A DNA stretch of 64,000 nucleotides, taken from Dinghuibacter silviterrae (GTDB lineage: Bacteria > Bacteroidota > Bacteroidia > Chitinophagales > Chitinophagaceae). The stretch is from NCBI RefSeq assembly GCF_004366355.1, contig NZ_SODV01000001.1:3720001-3784000 (forward strand). The letters run 5' to 3'. The notes beneath the pieces are model-generated. The model was not told where the DNA came from. It was given only the letters and a program-made list of their open reading frames with translations, and made no database searches. Positions within the stretch are counted from its first letter, which is position 1. Each line of letters begins with the position of its first letter. Of the stretch, positions 40,879 to 48,884 are shown in pieces. The translations under genes were made by a program, and so were the position numbers.

Positions 40879-41358
40879 ATGTCCTTTACCGTCAACGCCT
40901 TTCTCACCCGCTCCGAGTTTATCCGCATGAGCGTCCGGCGCACCTACACCAACCCGGTCATCCTTTTTTTCTCCTGTGTGGGCGTGGCTGCGCTGGGCCT
41001 GGGGCTGCTCCAACTGGCGCACCTGGTTCCGCCTTTCGGGAATATATATCCCACGCTTTTTATCGGTGTCTATTTCTGTCTCGCTTTTCCGGCGTTCAAT
41101 GCCTGGCTGGCCGCCCGCACCTACCGCTACGGAACCCTGAGTTCCCAACACGTCGTGTACACGTTTTCGGAGGAAGGGTTGCGGCTGAGTACCGCTACGG
41201 ACGCCCTTCCCTGGGAGGGGATCGTGCGCAAGCAGCGCATTGGGAAGTACCTGTTGCTCTTTACCGACCGGGTGTCGGCTTTTATACTGCCGATAGACGG
41301 GTTTAGTGCCGAGGGGCTGGCGTTTGTTGCGGCGCATGTGCCGAAGGGGCGGATTTAG
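40879..41358 (+). CDS. YcxB-like membrane protein
   Basis: The 159-residue product has two hydrophobic segments in the N-terminal half (VILFFSCVGVAALGLGLLQLA, split across the helix, and TLFIGVYFCLAFPAFNAWLAA) followed by a soluble C-terminal part with the YcxB-like pattern (YTFSEEGLRLST, ALPWEGIVRKQR, YLLLFTDRVSAFILP). Members are inner-membrane proteins of unknown role. I chose ATG 40879 because the longer frame from 40816 only adds chance residues and because the -7 box ends just before it. It is followed 12 bases later by rlmB, which has its own box inside this gene's stop region. Confidence 0.7.
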   Translation: MSFTVNAFLTRSEFIRMSVRRTYTNPVILFFSCVGVAALGLGLLQLAHLVPPFGNIYPTLFIGVYFCLAFPAFNAWLAARTYRYGTLSSQHVVYTFSEEGLRLSTATDALPWEGIVRKQRIGKYLLLFTDRVSAFILPIDGFSAEGLAFVAAHVPKGRI

Positions 41359-41366
41359 TACCTTTG
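41359..41366 (+). promoter_or_regulatory. Promoter -7 box of rlmB
   Basis: TACCTTTG matches TAnnTTTG exactly. It begins right after the YcxB-like stop and ends 4 bases before the ATG at 41371. Confidence 0.5.
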
Positions 41367-41370
41367 CCCG

Positions 41371-42150
41371 ATGCGTTTTGTTTCCCAAAAAACCGCGAGG
41401 CCCTCTTTCGCGAAGCCCTCTTTAGTGATCGGCCGCAAGCCCCTGCTTGAAGCCCTTGAAGCCGGTAAGGGCATGGACAGAATCTTTATGCAAAAGGGCG
41501 TGTCCGGCGAAGGGATCGACGAGATCCGAAAGCTCGCGGCTACCCTTCAGGTGCCTATCAATACCGTTCCGGTTGAAAAGCTCAACGGCTTTACCCGGGC
41601 AAACCACCAGGGCGTCGTCGCGATTGCCGCGCTGATCACCTACATGGACCTCCAGGCGGTCATCGACCAGACGGTGGAAAAGGGGGTGGCGCCGCTCCTG
41701 GTTATGCTCGACGGCGTCACCGACGTCCGGAACATCGGTGCCATTGCCCGGAGCGCGCTTTGCTGCGGGGCGCAGGCGCTGATCATCCCCGACAAAGGCG
41801 TGGGGGCCCTCAACGAAGAGGCCATGAAGTCCTCCGCGGGGGCCCTGGAAAAGATCCATGTATGCCGCGTGTCCAGCCTGCTGAAGGCCGTCGATACGCT
41901 GCACCTCAATGGCATCCAGGTGTACACGTCTGAAATGAACGCGCCCTCCCGTGTTTTCGAATTGGACTGGACCATCCCCGCCTGTATGATCATGGGCAAC
42001 GAGGAAACCGGTGTCCAGCCCTTTTTACGCAAAGCCGCCGACGCCCGTTTCACGATCCCCATGGCCGGGACGTTTGATTCGTTCAACGTCTCCGTCGCCG
42101 CGGGGATCATACTCTACGAAGCACTGAAAAGCCGCCTATATGCACACTAA
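41371..42150 (+). CDS. rlmB: RlmB-like 23S rRNA 2'-O-methyltransferase (SpoU family)
   Basis: The 259-residue product is a SPOUT/TrmH-type RNA methyltransferase. Seen: an N-terminal substrate-binding part (VIGRKPLLEALEAGKGMDRI), LVMLDGVTDVRNIGAIARSALCCG (motif 1, with the catalytic Arg-Asn region), AMKSSAGALEKI (motif 2) and MIMGNEETGVQPFLRK with IPMAGTFDSFNVSVAAGI (motif 3, SAM knot). This matches RlmB, which methylates the 2'-OH of G2251 of 23S rRNA; a tRNA target is possible. The next gene overlaps its 3' end by 11 bases. Confidence 0.92.
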   Translation: MRFVSQKTARPSFAKPSLVIGRKPLLEALEAGKGMDRIFMQKGVSGEGIDEIRKLAATLQVPINTVPVEKLNGFTRANHQGVVAIAALITYMDLQAVIDQTVEKGVAPLLVMLDGVTDVRNIGAIARSALCCGAQALIIPDKGVGALNEEAMKSSAGALEKIHVCRVSSLLKAVDTLHLNGIQVYTSEMNAPSRVFELDWTIPACMIMGNEETGVQPFLRKAADARFTIPMAGTFDSFNVSVAAGIILYEALKSRLYAH

Positions 42151-43033
42151 GGACAGCACCGCGCCCGCCCTCAAAAACAACCGTTTTGTAAAAGTCATCG
42201 AATGCCCCCGCGACGCCATGCAGGGCTGGAAACACCAGATCCCCACGGCCGTCAAGGTGGACTATATTAATGCCCTGTTGCGCGTCGGCTTTGACACCCT
42301 TGACTTCGGGAGCTTCGTATCCCCCAAAGCCATTCCCCAGATGGCTGACACCGAGGCCGTCCTCGCCGGGCTGCACCGACCGATCCACGACACCCGTCTG
42401 CTTGCGATCATCGCCAACCGCCGGGGGGCCGAAGAAGCCTGCAGCCACCCCGAAGTGGGTTACCTTGGGTATCCCTTCTCCGTGTCCGAGACCTTTCAAC
42501 TTCAAAACACCGGCGCTACCATCGCCGAATCCCTCGAACGCGTCTTCGACATCCACTACCTCGCCAAACAGTCCGACAAACAACTCGTCGTTTACCTGTC
42601 GATGGCCTTTGGCAATCCCTACGGTGACGCCTACTCGAAGGACATCGTCTACCACTGGGCCCAAAAGCTCGCCCACATGGGGATCACCAGCATATCCCTG
42701 GCCGACACCGTAGGGTTGGCCAGTCCTTCCGATATTTTTCACCTCACCAAACACGTCGTGGACGCGCTCCCTGAAATGGAGATCGGCGTCCACCTCCACA
42801 GCCGCCCGGGCGAGGTCTCCGAAAAGGTCGCCGCCGCCCTTGACGCCGGCTCCCGCCGTATCGACGGGGCCATCGGTGGATTTGGCGGGTGTCCTATGGC
42901 GCAGGATGAGCTCGTGGGGAACCTGGATACGTCCGATATAGTTTCCTACCTGCATGCGCATGGGTACGAAACGCATATCAATGGCGAAGCCCTGGACGAG
43001 GCCAGGGCTTTCGCGGGGACGATCTTTGTGTAG
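42140..43033 (+). CDS. mvaB: Hydroxymethylglutaryl-CoA lyase
   Basis: The 297-residue product is a DRE-TIM barrel lyase. Seen: FVKVIECPRDAMQGW at the N-terminus (the family has PRDGLQN), FDTLDFGSFVSPKAIPQMAD, ISLADTVGLASP, IGVHLHSRPGE (metal His pair) and IGGFGGCPMAQDELVGN near the end (the GGCP Cys). These agree with HMG-CoA lyase, which splits HMG-CoA into acetyl-CoA and acetoacetate, as in leucine breakdown. The variant PRDAMQ start is a difference to note. It overlaps the rlmB end by 11 bases, so the genes are co-transcribed even though they are unrelated in function. A GC-rich hairpin region follows (43033-43100). Confidence 0.88.
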   Translation: MHTKDSTAPALKNNRFVKVIECPRDAMQGWKHQIPTAVKVDYINALLRVGFDTLDFGSFVSPKAIPQMADTEAVLAGLHRPIHDTRLLAIIANRRGAEEACSHPEVGYLGYPFSVSETFQLQNTGATIAESLERVFDIHYLAKQSDKQLVVYLSMAFGNPYGDAYSKDIVYHWAQKLAHMGITSISLADTVGLASPSDIFHLTKHVVDALPEMEIGVHLHSRPGEVSEKVAAALDAGSRRIDGAIGGFGGCPMAQDELVGNLDTSDIVSYLHAHGYETHINGEALDEARAFAGTIFV

Positions 43034-43100
43034 GGCGGCGCCGACGGCTGCGCGGCACCGCGCCGTGCGTGTGCACACGGCTACGCGCCGCGCGCGGCGG

Positions 43101-43403
43101 CTACTGGCTCGTAAATTTCTGTAGCAAGCCCGGCAAGGCCGAGGTAATAGCCCCGGATACTTCCGGGCTCAGCCCGAATTTTTCGGCGAGGCTGTTGACG
43201 CCCCCGTCGAGTGCACTGGTCAGGGCGCTTCCCCCACCGAGGGCACCCAGCAAGCCGCCGCCCGCACCGCCTTCACCCGCCTGGTTAGCTACGTGTTGGG
43301 CAATTTCATTGTGCAACGCCTCTTGCTGGTCGGCAGGCAATGCCGCGACCTGGGGATTGTCTGCCAGATGATCCTTAACCGCTTGTAAAATTTCGTCAAA
43401 CAT
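43101..43403 (-). CDS. Small protein with Gly-rich centre, DUF937/YidB-like
   Basis: The 100-residue product has an N-terminal helix (FDEILQAVKDHLADN), an Ala/Gln-rich helix (ALPADQQEALHNEIAQHV), a Gly-rich centre (GEGGAGGGLLGALGGG) and a C-terminal helix (VSGAITSALPGLLQKF). The layout resembles small DUF937/YidB-like proteins, which are conserved but uncharacterised. There is no signal peptide. It is transcribed towards the HMG-CoA lyase gene (convergent). No promoter box was clear upstream, where the sequence is AT-rich. The call is by general shape only. Confidence 0.55.
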   Translation of the reverse strand: MFDEILQAVKDHLADNPQVAALPADQQEALHNEIAQHVANQAGEGGAGGGLLGALGGGSALTSALDGGVNSLAEKFGLSPEVSGAITSALPGLLQKFTSQ

Positions 43404-43446
43404 TTTTTTGAATTGAGGTGTTTATAATGTTTGAAATATACGAAAA

Positions 43447-45450
43447 TTAGGCACCGCCGAGTTCCACAAGTTTCTCGAAAACGACTTCGTATTCGCCGTT
43501 GAGACGCTCGATAGCGGCGACCGTGTCCTTATAGGCTTTTTCCGTCTCCTGGAACCTGGCGGCGTTGGCGTATACGTCGGGGCTGCCGAGGGCGGCTTCG
43601 AGCTCGGCCTTGCGGGCGTTGGTTTTCGCCAGTTCGGCTTCGACCTGCTCGAAACGGCGTTGGTGTTTTTGGAGCTCTTTTTTGGCTTCTTTGTCGATGG
43701 GCTCACCCCCAGGTTTTGGCGCGGGGGCGCTGACCTTCGGGGCGGGTGACGGAGGTGGGGCCGGTGCGGCGGCGGTTTTCGCCGCGGGCTCGTTCGCCGC
43801 GGCTTTGCCACTGCCCTTGCGGGGCGCAGCACTCTCCGCGGCGCGGGCCGCCATGCGGTTTTTCCAATCCACCCATTCCTCGTAGTGACCGACGAATTCT
43901 TTGATCTGGTGGTTCTCGTCGATTTCCCAGATTTTGTTGGCGGTCTTTTGGACGAAATAGCGGTCGTGGCTGACGAGGAGGAGGCTGCCTTCGTAGCGGT
44001 TTAACGAATCGATGAGGAGGTTGACGGAGTGCATGTCGAGGTGGTTGGTCGGTTCGTCGAGCAGGAGGAAGTTGGCCTTGCTGACGATGACTTTGGCCAG
44101 CGCGACGCGGGCTTTTTCGCCGCCGGACAGGACCTTGATTTTCTTTTCCACCTCATCACCGCTGAACAGAAAACAACCCAGTAGGGTGCGCAATTCGAAC
44201 TCCGTCTTTTGCGAGCCGCAGTGCAACATTTCGGCGAGCACGGTCTGGTTGACGTCGAGGGCTTCGAGCTGGTGCTGGGCGTAAAAGCTTTCCACGACGT
44301 TGTGGCCCCAGACGCGTTCCCCGGTAAAGGGTTCCGTTCCGGCAATGATGCGCAGGGCGGTAGATTTACCCCGTCCATTGGCACCAATGAGGGCGATCTT
44401 GTCGCCCCTGTTGATCTCGGCGTCGGTATGTTCGAGGATGACGTTATTGCCAAAGGCTTTGCTGACGTCTTTGAGCGTGACCAGGATCTTACCGGGTTGT
44501 TGGTTGACGGAAAAGTTGATGCGCAAGTCGGGACGCTCGACCTTGACATCCTCGATACGGTCAAGTTTGTCGAGGCGTTTCATGGCGCTTTGCGCTGCGG
44601 CCGCTTTGGAGGCCTTGGCTTTAAATCGCTCGATAAAACGTTCCTGCTGGCGGATATAGTCCTGCTGGTTTTCGAAGGAGCGTTGCTGAAGCTCCGTCCG
44701 AAGGACTTTTTCCTCCATATAGTAGGAATAATTCCCTGAATAGATATGGAGCTGTTGCTGGTAGAGCTCGACGATCTTGGTGACCATGCGGTCGAGGAAG
44801 TACCGGTCGTGGGAAATGATCACGACGGAGCCCTGGTAGTGGACGAGGTATTTTTCCAGCCATTCAATGGACGGGAGGTCAAGGTGGTTGGTCGGTTCGT
44901 CCAAAAGGAGCAAATCGGGTTTTTGAAGAATCATTTTGGCGAGCAGGACGCGCATCCGCCAGCCCCCGCTGAACGTTTGATACGGGCGTTCGAGGTCGGC
45001 GTTGTTAAACCCAAGCCCCTGCAGGACTTCTTCAGTCTTGTGGTGGATGTTGTACCCGTCCAGCGTGTCGATCTCGTGGAGTTTTTCGGAATACTCCATG
45101 AGGAGGGCTTCGTCTTCTTTTTGCTCCAATATTTTACCCAACTCCTCGATTTCCTTTTCGAGTTGGAGGACGCGTTCGAAGGCACCCATCGCCACCCTCA
45201 AAACGGATTCACTGGTGTCGAAGCTGAGGAGGTCCTGGTGCAGGTAGCCGATGCTGGTTCCCCGGCCGCGAATGACTTCACCTTTGGACGGGCTGTATTC
45301 TCCCACGAGTACTTTCAAGAGGGTAGACTTGCCTGTCCCGTTATACCCGATCAAACCGATCCTTTCCCCCGGATGGATATGCCAGGTGGCCTCTTTTACA
45401 ATCAAACGGGCACCGAATTCAAAGGTTACGTTTTGTAAGCCTGCGAGCAT
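43447..45450 (-). CDS. ABC-F family ATP-binding protein
   Basis: The 667-residue product has two fused ABC ATPase domains and no membrane helices. Seen: first Walker A GYNGTGKSTLLK, signature FSGGWRMRVLLA, Walker B LLLLDEPTNHLDLPS; a central linker (coiled, RIEDVKVERPDLR); second Walker A GANGRGKSTALRI, signature LSGGEKARVALAK, Walker B LLLDEPTNHLDMHS; then an Ala/Pro/Lys-rich linker (APAPPPSPAPK) and a C-terminal coiled coil (HQRRFEQVEAELAKTNARKAELEAAL). ABC-F proteins act on ribosomes, helping stalled translation or giving antibiotic resistance. I chose ATG 45450 (MLAGLQNVTFEFG), 20 bases after a perfect TAACTTTG box, rather than the GTG at 45468 which lies in the start region. Confidence 0.93.
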   Translation of the reverse strand: MLAGLQNVTFEFGARLIVKEATWHIHPGERIGLIGYNGTGKSTLLKVLVGEYSPSKGEVIRGRGTSIGYLHQDLLSFDTSESVLRVAMGAFERVLQLEKEIEELGKILEQKEDEALLMEYSEKLHEIDTLDGYNIHHKTEEVLQGLGFNNADLERPYQTFSGGWRMRVLLAKMILQKPDLLLLDEPTNHLDLPSIEWLEKYLVHYQGSVVIISHDRYFLDRMVTKIVELYQQQLHIYSGNYSYYMEEKVLRTELQQRSFENQQDYIRQQERFIERFKAKASKAAAAQSAMKRLDKLDRIEDVKVERPDLRINFSVNQQPGKILVTLKDVSKAFGNNVILEHTDAEINRGDKIALIGANGRGKSTALRIIAGTEPFTGERVWGHNVVESFYAQHQLEALDVNQTVLAEMLHCGSQKTEFELRTLLGCFLFSGDEVEKKIKVLSGGEKARVALAKVIVSKANFLLLDEPTNHLDMHSVNLLIDSLNRYEGSLLLVSHDRYFVQKTANKIWEIDENHQIKEFVGHYEEWVDWKNRMAARAAESAAPRKGSGKAAANEPAAKTAAAPAPPPSPAPKVSAPAPKPGGEPIDKEAKKELQKHQRRFEQVEAELAKTNARKAELEAALGSPDVYANAARFQETEKAYKDTVAAIERLNGEYEVVFEKLVELGGA

Positions 45451-45469
45451 GATTTTAACTTTAAGCACG

Positions 45470-45477
45470 CAAAGTTA
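45470..45477 (-). promoter_or_regulatory. Promoter -7 box of the ABC-F gene
   Basis: On the minus strand TAACTTTG matches TAnnTTTG exactly, 20 bases before the chosen ATG at 45450. It makes the GTG start at 45468 unlikely. Confidence 0.5.
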
Positions 45478-45518
45478 CGCCCCTTAAATCCATTACCTTT
45501 ATAAAAATTTGCCTCGCC

Positions 45519-46103
45519 ATGCGTCGTTTCGTCCCGGCCGTCTGTATCCTGCTTGCCGCCCTGGCCTGTAACAACAAAGACAAGGAAGCCACGCCGCCGG
45601 CCCCCAAGCCGCAACCGGTCAAAGAAGGCAAGTATTCCGCCGCTTTCGGACAATCCCTGGACGGGATGATGACGAGCTACGAAGGCCTGGTCACAGCTTT
45701 TGCCAAGGGGGATACGGGACTGATCGGCCAAAACGGGCGTGTGTTCATGACAACGCTGGACAGCCTTCATTTTACGGACTTTGCGGTGGATACCCTGGTT
45801 TTTCAAACGGCCACCAGCCAGTTGTCGGATACCCGCACCGAGCTAAAAGGGTTGCTCGGTGAAGCTACACTCGCGTCCCGGCGGCAGGAGCTGAATATGG
45901 TTTCCCAGGACTTGTACGACCTGTTGCGCACGGTGCGGTATGACCGGAAAACCCTGTACCTGACCGAATGTGCGACTGCCCTGGGGGATGACAATCCGGG
46001 GGACTGGATCAGCCCGGTGGGGGATACCACGCGGATCATGAATCCCTATCTGGGGGCTGTGGGGTGTGCGCAGATCAAGGATTCGCTGCCGGAGCACCCG
46101 TAA
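45519..46103 (+). CDS. Lipoprotein of unknown function
   Basis: The 194-residue product has a short signal and lipobox (VCILLAALAC) with the Cys near residue 17, followed by NNKDKEATPPAPKPQPVK, a charged and Pro-rich linker common in surface lipoproteins. The mature part is mostly helical (FGQSLDGMMTSYEGLVTAFAK, then LDSLHFTDFAVDTLVFQTATS split by turns), with segments such as QELNMVSQDLYDLLRTVRYD. No domain is recognised. Divergent from the ABC-F gene, it lies ahead of an M28 peptidase gene with a gap of 90 bases. Confidence 0.6.
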   Translation: MRRFVPAVCILLAALACNNKDKEATPPAPKPQPVKEGKYSAAFGQSLDGMMTSYEGLVTAFAKGDTGLIGQNGRVFMTTLDSLHFTDFAVDTLVFQTATSQLSDTRTELKGLLGEATLASRRQELNMVSQDLYDLLRTVRYDRKTLYLTECATALGDDNPGDWISPVGDTTRIMNPYLGAVGCAQIKDSLPEHP

Positions 46104-46193
46104 TCACCCGTTCATCCGGTACCCCGCCCGCCTGCATAGCCTGGTTTTGCCCTGGAGGCAAACTTGCCTAGCTTTTGTGTCTAAATCAACGAC

Positions 46194-47762
46194 ATGAGAA
46201 GATCTTTATGGGTGCTCGCCCTTTTGCTTGCCGCAGGCGGACCCGCCCTTGCGCAGGAAACGCCCGATCCGGCCGTGGTCGCCAAAATTGAAGACCAGGC
46301 CTTTAACCACTCACAAGTCATGAACATCGCTTTTTACCTGACGGACGTCAGCGGACCCCGCCTGACCAATTCGCCGGGTTATTTCCGCGCTGCCAACTGG
46401 GTAAAAAATACCCTGACGGACTGGGGTCTGTCCAACGCAACCCTCGAACCCTGGGGGGACTTTGGGAGCGGTTGGGAGCTGGATAAATCCTACCTGGCGC
46501 TAAAAGCGCCCTACTATCAACCGATCATGGCCTATCCAAAAGCCTGGACCGCTTCCACTAAGGGACTCGTTTCGGGGGCTGTCGTGTTGGTGGACGCAAA
46601 GGATTCGCTGGCGTTGTTAAACTATAAAGGGAAGCTGAAGGGAAAAATCGTGGTTTTCCCCAACGACGATACCCTCGCCGAGCCGTTCAAGGCCGATGCC
46701 ATGCGGTATGTCGATACGGACCTGGCGAAAATGCAGGAGCCTCTGCCGGAGCGCCGCCGTGGGAACCCGGACTCCGCGCGTATGGCGCAGTTCCGCTTGC
46801 GCGGCGCCTTTGCCCGCCAGCAGGCTGCCTTCCTGAAAGACGAGGGCGCGCTGATGGTCCTGAGCGGCAACACCCGGGGCAAAGACGGGACGCTTTTTGT
46901 CCAGAGTTGGGGCGGGAACGCCCAAAACCTGCCCGCCGGGTTGACCGATATGGTGATTCCCATCGAGGACCTGCACCGCATCATCCGGCTCGTCAAAGCC
47001 GGTATCCCGGTTGAACTGGAAGGAGAGGTGAAGAGCCATTTTACCGACAATAAAGGGGATAAGCAGGGATATGACGTGGTAGGGGAGATCCCCGGTACCG
47101 ATCCGCAGCTCAAAGACCAACTCGTTATGCTCGGCGGCCACCTGGATTCCTGGCACTCCTCCACCGGCGCCACCGATAATGCGGCTGGTTCCGCGGTCAT
47201 GCTGGAGGCCGTTCGCATCCTGAAGACGCTGGACCTCCACCCCAGGCGGACCATCCGGATCGTGCTGTGGAGCGGGGAAGAACAAGGTCTGTTCGGGTCG
47301 AGGGGATACGTCAAAAACCACTTTGCCGACCCCACCACCATGGACCTGAAGCCGGAACAACCAAAGGTGTCCGCCTATTACAACCTGGACAACGGAAGTG
47401 GTCGCGTCAGGGGGGTATATCTGCAAGGGAATGAGGCTGTAAGACCTATCTTTGCGTCTTGGCTGACGCCGTTTGCTTCTTTAGATGCGTCGACCCTGAC
47501 CATCCGCAATACCGGGAGTACCGACCACGTGTCCTTTGACGCCGTGGGGATCCCCGCCTTCCAGTTTATACAGGATCCGCTGGAATATGACACCAGGACC
47601 CACCACAGCACCGCAGATTCCTACGATCACCTTTCCGCCGAAGATTTGAAGCAAGCGGCCGCCATCGTGGCGACGTTTGTGTATCAGACGGCGGTGCGCG
47701 ACCAGGAGCTGCCGCGGAAGCCGCTGCCGGAGGCGCGGCCGGCGGGGGCGAGGCCATTCTAA
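46194..47762 (+). CDS. M28-family metallopeptidase with PA domain
   Basis: The 522-residue product has a signal peptide (LWVLALLLAAGGPALAQ) and the zinc aminopeptidase layout. An inserted PA-like domain lies around residues 120-280 (SGAVVLVDAKDSLALLNYKGKLKGKIVVF in part). The catalytic domain from about 300 shows QLVMLGGHLDSWHS and GATDNAAGSAVML (first zinc ligands), IVLWSGEEQGLFGS (Glu pair), YNLDNGSGRVRG and TRTHHSTADSYDHL (last His ligand). The product is probably secreted into the periplasm or outside and removes N-terminal residues from peptides. It is followed by a bidirectional terminator shared with a small XRE gene. Confidence 0.92.
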   Translation: MRRSLWVLALLLAAGGPALAQETPDPAVVAKIEDQAFNHSQVMNIAFYLTDVSGPRLTNSPGYFRAANWVKNTLTDWGLSNATLEPWGDFGSGWELDKSYLALKAPYYQPIMAYPKAWTASTKGLVSGAVVLVDAKDSLALLNYKGKLKGKIVVFPNDDTLAEPFKADAMRYVDTDLAKMQEPLPERRRGNPDSARMAQFRLRGAFARQQAAFLKDEGALMVLSGNTRGKDGTLFVQSWGGNAQNLPAGLTDMVIPIEDLHRIIRLVKAGIPVELEGEVKSHFTDNKGDKQGYDVVGEIPGTDPQLKDQLVMLGGHLDSWHSSTGATDNAAGSAVMLEAVRILKTLDLHPRRTIRIVLWSGEEQGLFGSRGYVKNHFADPTTMDLKPEQPKVSAYYNLDNGSGRVRGVYLQGNEAVRPIFASWLTPFASLDASTLTIRNTGSTDHVSFDAVGIPAFQFIQDPLEYDTRTHHSTADSYDHLSAEDLKQAAAIVATFVYQTAVRDQELPRKPLPEARPAGARPF

Positions 47763-47794
47763 GATTGACTACATCAGAGTTGCCCGATACAAAA

Positions 47795-47817
47795 AAGCCG
47801 CCCTCACGAGGCGGCTT
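47795..47817. terminator. Bidirectional terminator, M28 gene / XRE gene
   Basis: AAGCCGCC and GGCGGCTT form an exact 8-base stem with a 7-base loop. A-runs on the left and T-rich sequence on the right allow it to end transcripts from both sides. The XRE gene stop at 47804 lies inside it. Confidence 0.75.
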
Positions 47818-48025
47818 TACTTTTATGCTTTGAATTCAACAGTTCACCAGGCTCGCAGTCCAGAAAATCGGCAATACGAAACAGGTCAGGGATTGACGGC
47901 TGATTTTTGTTGTTCACCCAATCCGAAACGGCGTTGGGCGTGACCCCCATAAATTCCGCTAAGTCCTTGTTTTTCCTCCTGGCATCGCCAAGGGCGCCTT
48001 TGATCCTGTTGAATGGTGCTTTCAC
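47804..48025 (-). CDS. Small XRE-family HTH protein
   Basis: The 73-residue product is a compact Cro/C1-type HTH domain: ARRKNKDLAEFMGVTPNAVSDWVNNKNQPSIPDLFRIADFLDC is the two-helix core, in which DLAEFMGVTPNAVSDW is the recognition segment. A short basic tail (NSKHKSKAAS) follows. It would bind DNA as a dimer; the target is unknown. The start is GTG at 48025 with no ATG near it. A noncoding gap of about 250 bases follows on the upstream side. Confidence 0.75.
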   Translation of the reverse strand: MKAPFNRIKGALGDARRKNKDLAEFMGVTPNAVSDWVNNKNQPSIPDLFRIADFLDCEPGELLNSKHKSKAAS

Positions 48026-48167
48026 GGAGCGAATATAATCACTAATAAATTATTGAATTTCAGCCTGTTGTATTCGATCGGAATAAGTATTACATTTCTT
48101 GGAATAATATCTTATTTTTAAGAATTCAATTTGACATTTGTTGAATTGAGTTAGGGTTATGATTGTC

Positions 48168-48198
48168 GAGCCCCAGGTTATCCAACCCGGGGCTCTTT
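48168..48198 (+). terminator. Orphan terminator-like hairpin
   Basis: GAGCCCC and GGGGCTC (7 bases each) with a 14-base loop are followed by TTTCG. No gene on the plus strand ends before it, so it may mark the end of a small RNA read from about 48030 onwards, or be a chance fold. Confidence 0.35.
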
Positions 48199-48272
48199 CG
48201 TTGGTGCCCGCGGACGACTTGCCGCCGGTGACGCGGTTCTACGAAAATACTAAAAAATTTAGCAAAATAGGG

Positions 48273-48309
48273 TAAAAAGAAACCCCCATTCAGGAGAATT
48301 TGGGGGTTT
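48273..48309 (-). terminator. Terminator of tRNA-Gly
   Basis: On the minus strand a stem AAACCCCCA/TGGGGGTTT, with the loop ATTCTCCTGAA, is followed by CTTTTTAC, after the tRNA 3' end. Confidence 0.7.
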
Positions 48310-48314
48310 GTAGG

Positions 48315-48387
48315 AGCGGAAAACGCGGTTCGAACGCGCGACCTCTTGTTTGGGAAACAAGTGCTCTACCAGCTGAGCTATTTCCGC
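48315..48387 (-). tRNA. tRNA-Gly (anticodon CCC)
   Basis: The minus strand folds as a tRNA: acceptor GCGGAAA/TTTCCGC, D arm AGCTCAGCTGGTAGAGC, anticodon stem CTTGT/ACAAG with loop TTCCCAA (anticodon CCC, codon GGG), T arm CGCGCGTTCGAACCGCG. The discriminator is T and CCA is not encoded. The 5' acceptor overlaps the stop codon of the upstream gene on the same strand: the TAG stop is formed from tRNA bases, so the tRNA may be cut out of a longer message. Confidence 0.95.
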
Positions 48388-48881
48388 AAAGGGAGAAAAC
48401 GACCTGCCAACCAACTATCCGCGAGGGGGATCATCCAGTTGTCCTCCATTTCCTCTTTGGAGGGCACAATATTATTAAAATAAATTGTATCCGCGTCAAT
48501 AAATCCTTCTTTTATTGCATAATCGACCTGGGACATCGGGATGACCTGAATTTTTTCCTTGACCACAAAGGCCAGGGCGAGCCGGTCGAAAAGGTTGATC
48601 TCAAAGCGTTTTTCGATGTCTTTGATAAGGTGGACCGAACTGTCGGTGCTGCAACCGCTGACGCTGGTATCGGCCATGAGCACGATAAAACGGCCGAAAA
48701 GCAGGTTGGCGTAGCCTTTTACAGGGGCGCCGTGGGTGGTCCAGGAGGACACAAACGTCTGCAACATGTCTTCGAGTTCCAGGGCTTCCGACAGCAAAAA
48801 GGGGCGCGAAGCCTGGTAAATCCATACCCGGGAGGTGGGAGAAAAATCCTCGGGCAACAGGTGTTTGAATTCAAATGTCAT
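48378..48881 (-). CDS. Conserved protein of unknown function, Bacteroidota type
   Basis: The 167-residue product begins MTFEFKHLLPEDFSPTSRVWIYQ and shows segments such as LLSEALELEDMLQTFV and LLFGRFIVLMADTSVSGCSTDSS, which are familiar from small proteins in related genomes that are sometimes labelled ABC-transporter ATPase without any Walker motif. I see no ATPase motif here, so that label should not be used. The C-terminus (YFNNIVPSKEEMEDNWMIP) is also conserved-looking. It lies 4 bases after the Fe-S oxidoreductase gene end on the same strand. Its last codons and stop overlap the 5' end of tRNA-Gly. Confidence 0.65.
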   Translation of the reverse strand: MTFEFKHLLPEDFSPTSRVWIYQASRPFLLSEALELEDMLQTFVSSWTTHGAPVKGYANLLFGRFIVLMADTSVSGCSTDSSVHLIKDIEKRFEINLFDRLALAFVVKEKIQVIPMSQVDYAIKEGFIDADTIYFNNIVPSKEEMEDNWMIPLADSWLAGRFLPLRK

Positions 48882-48884
48882 AAA

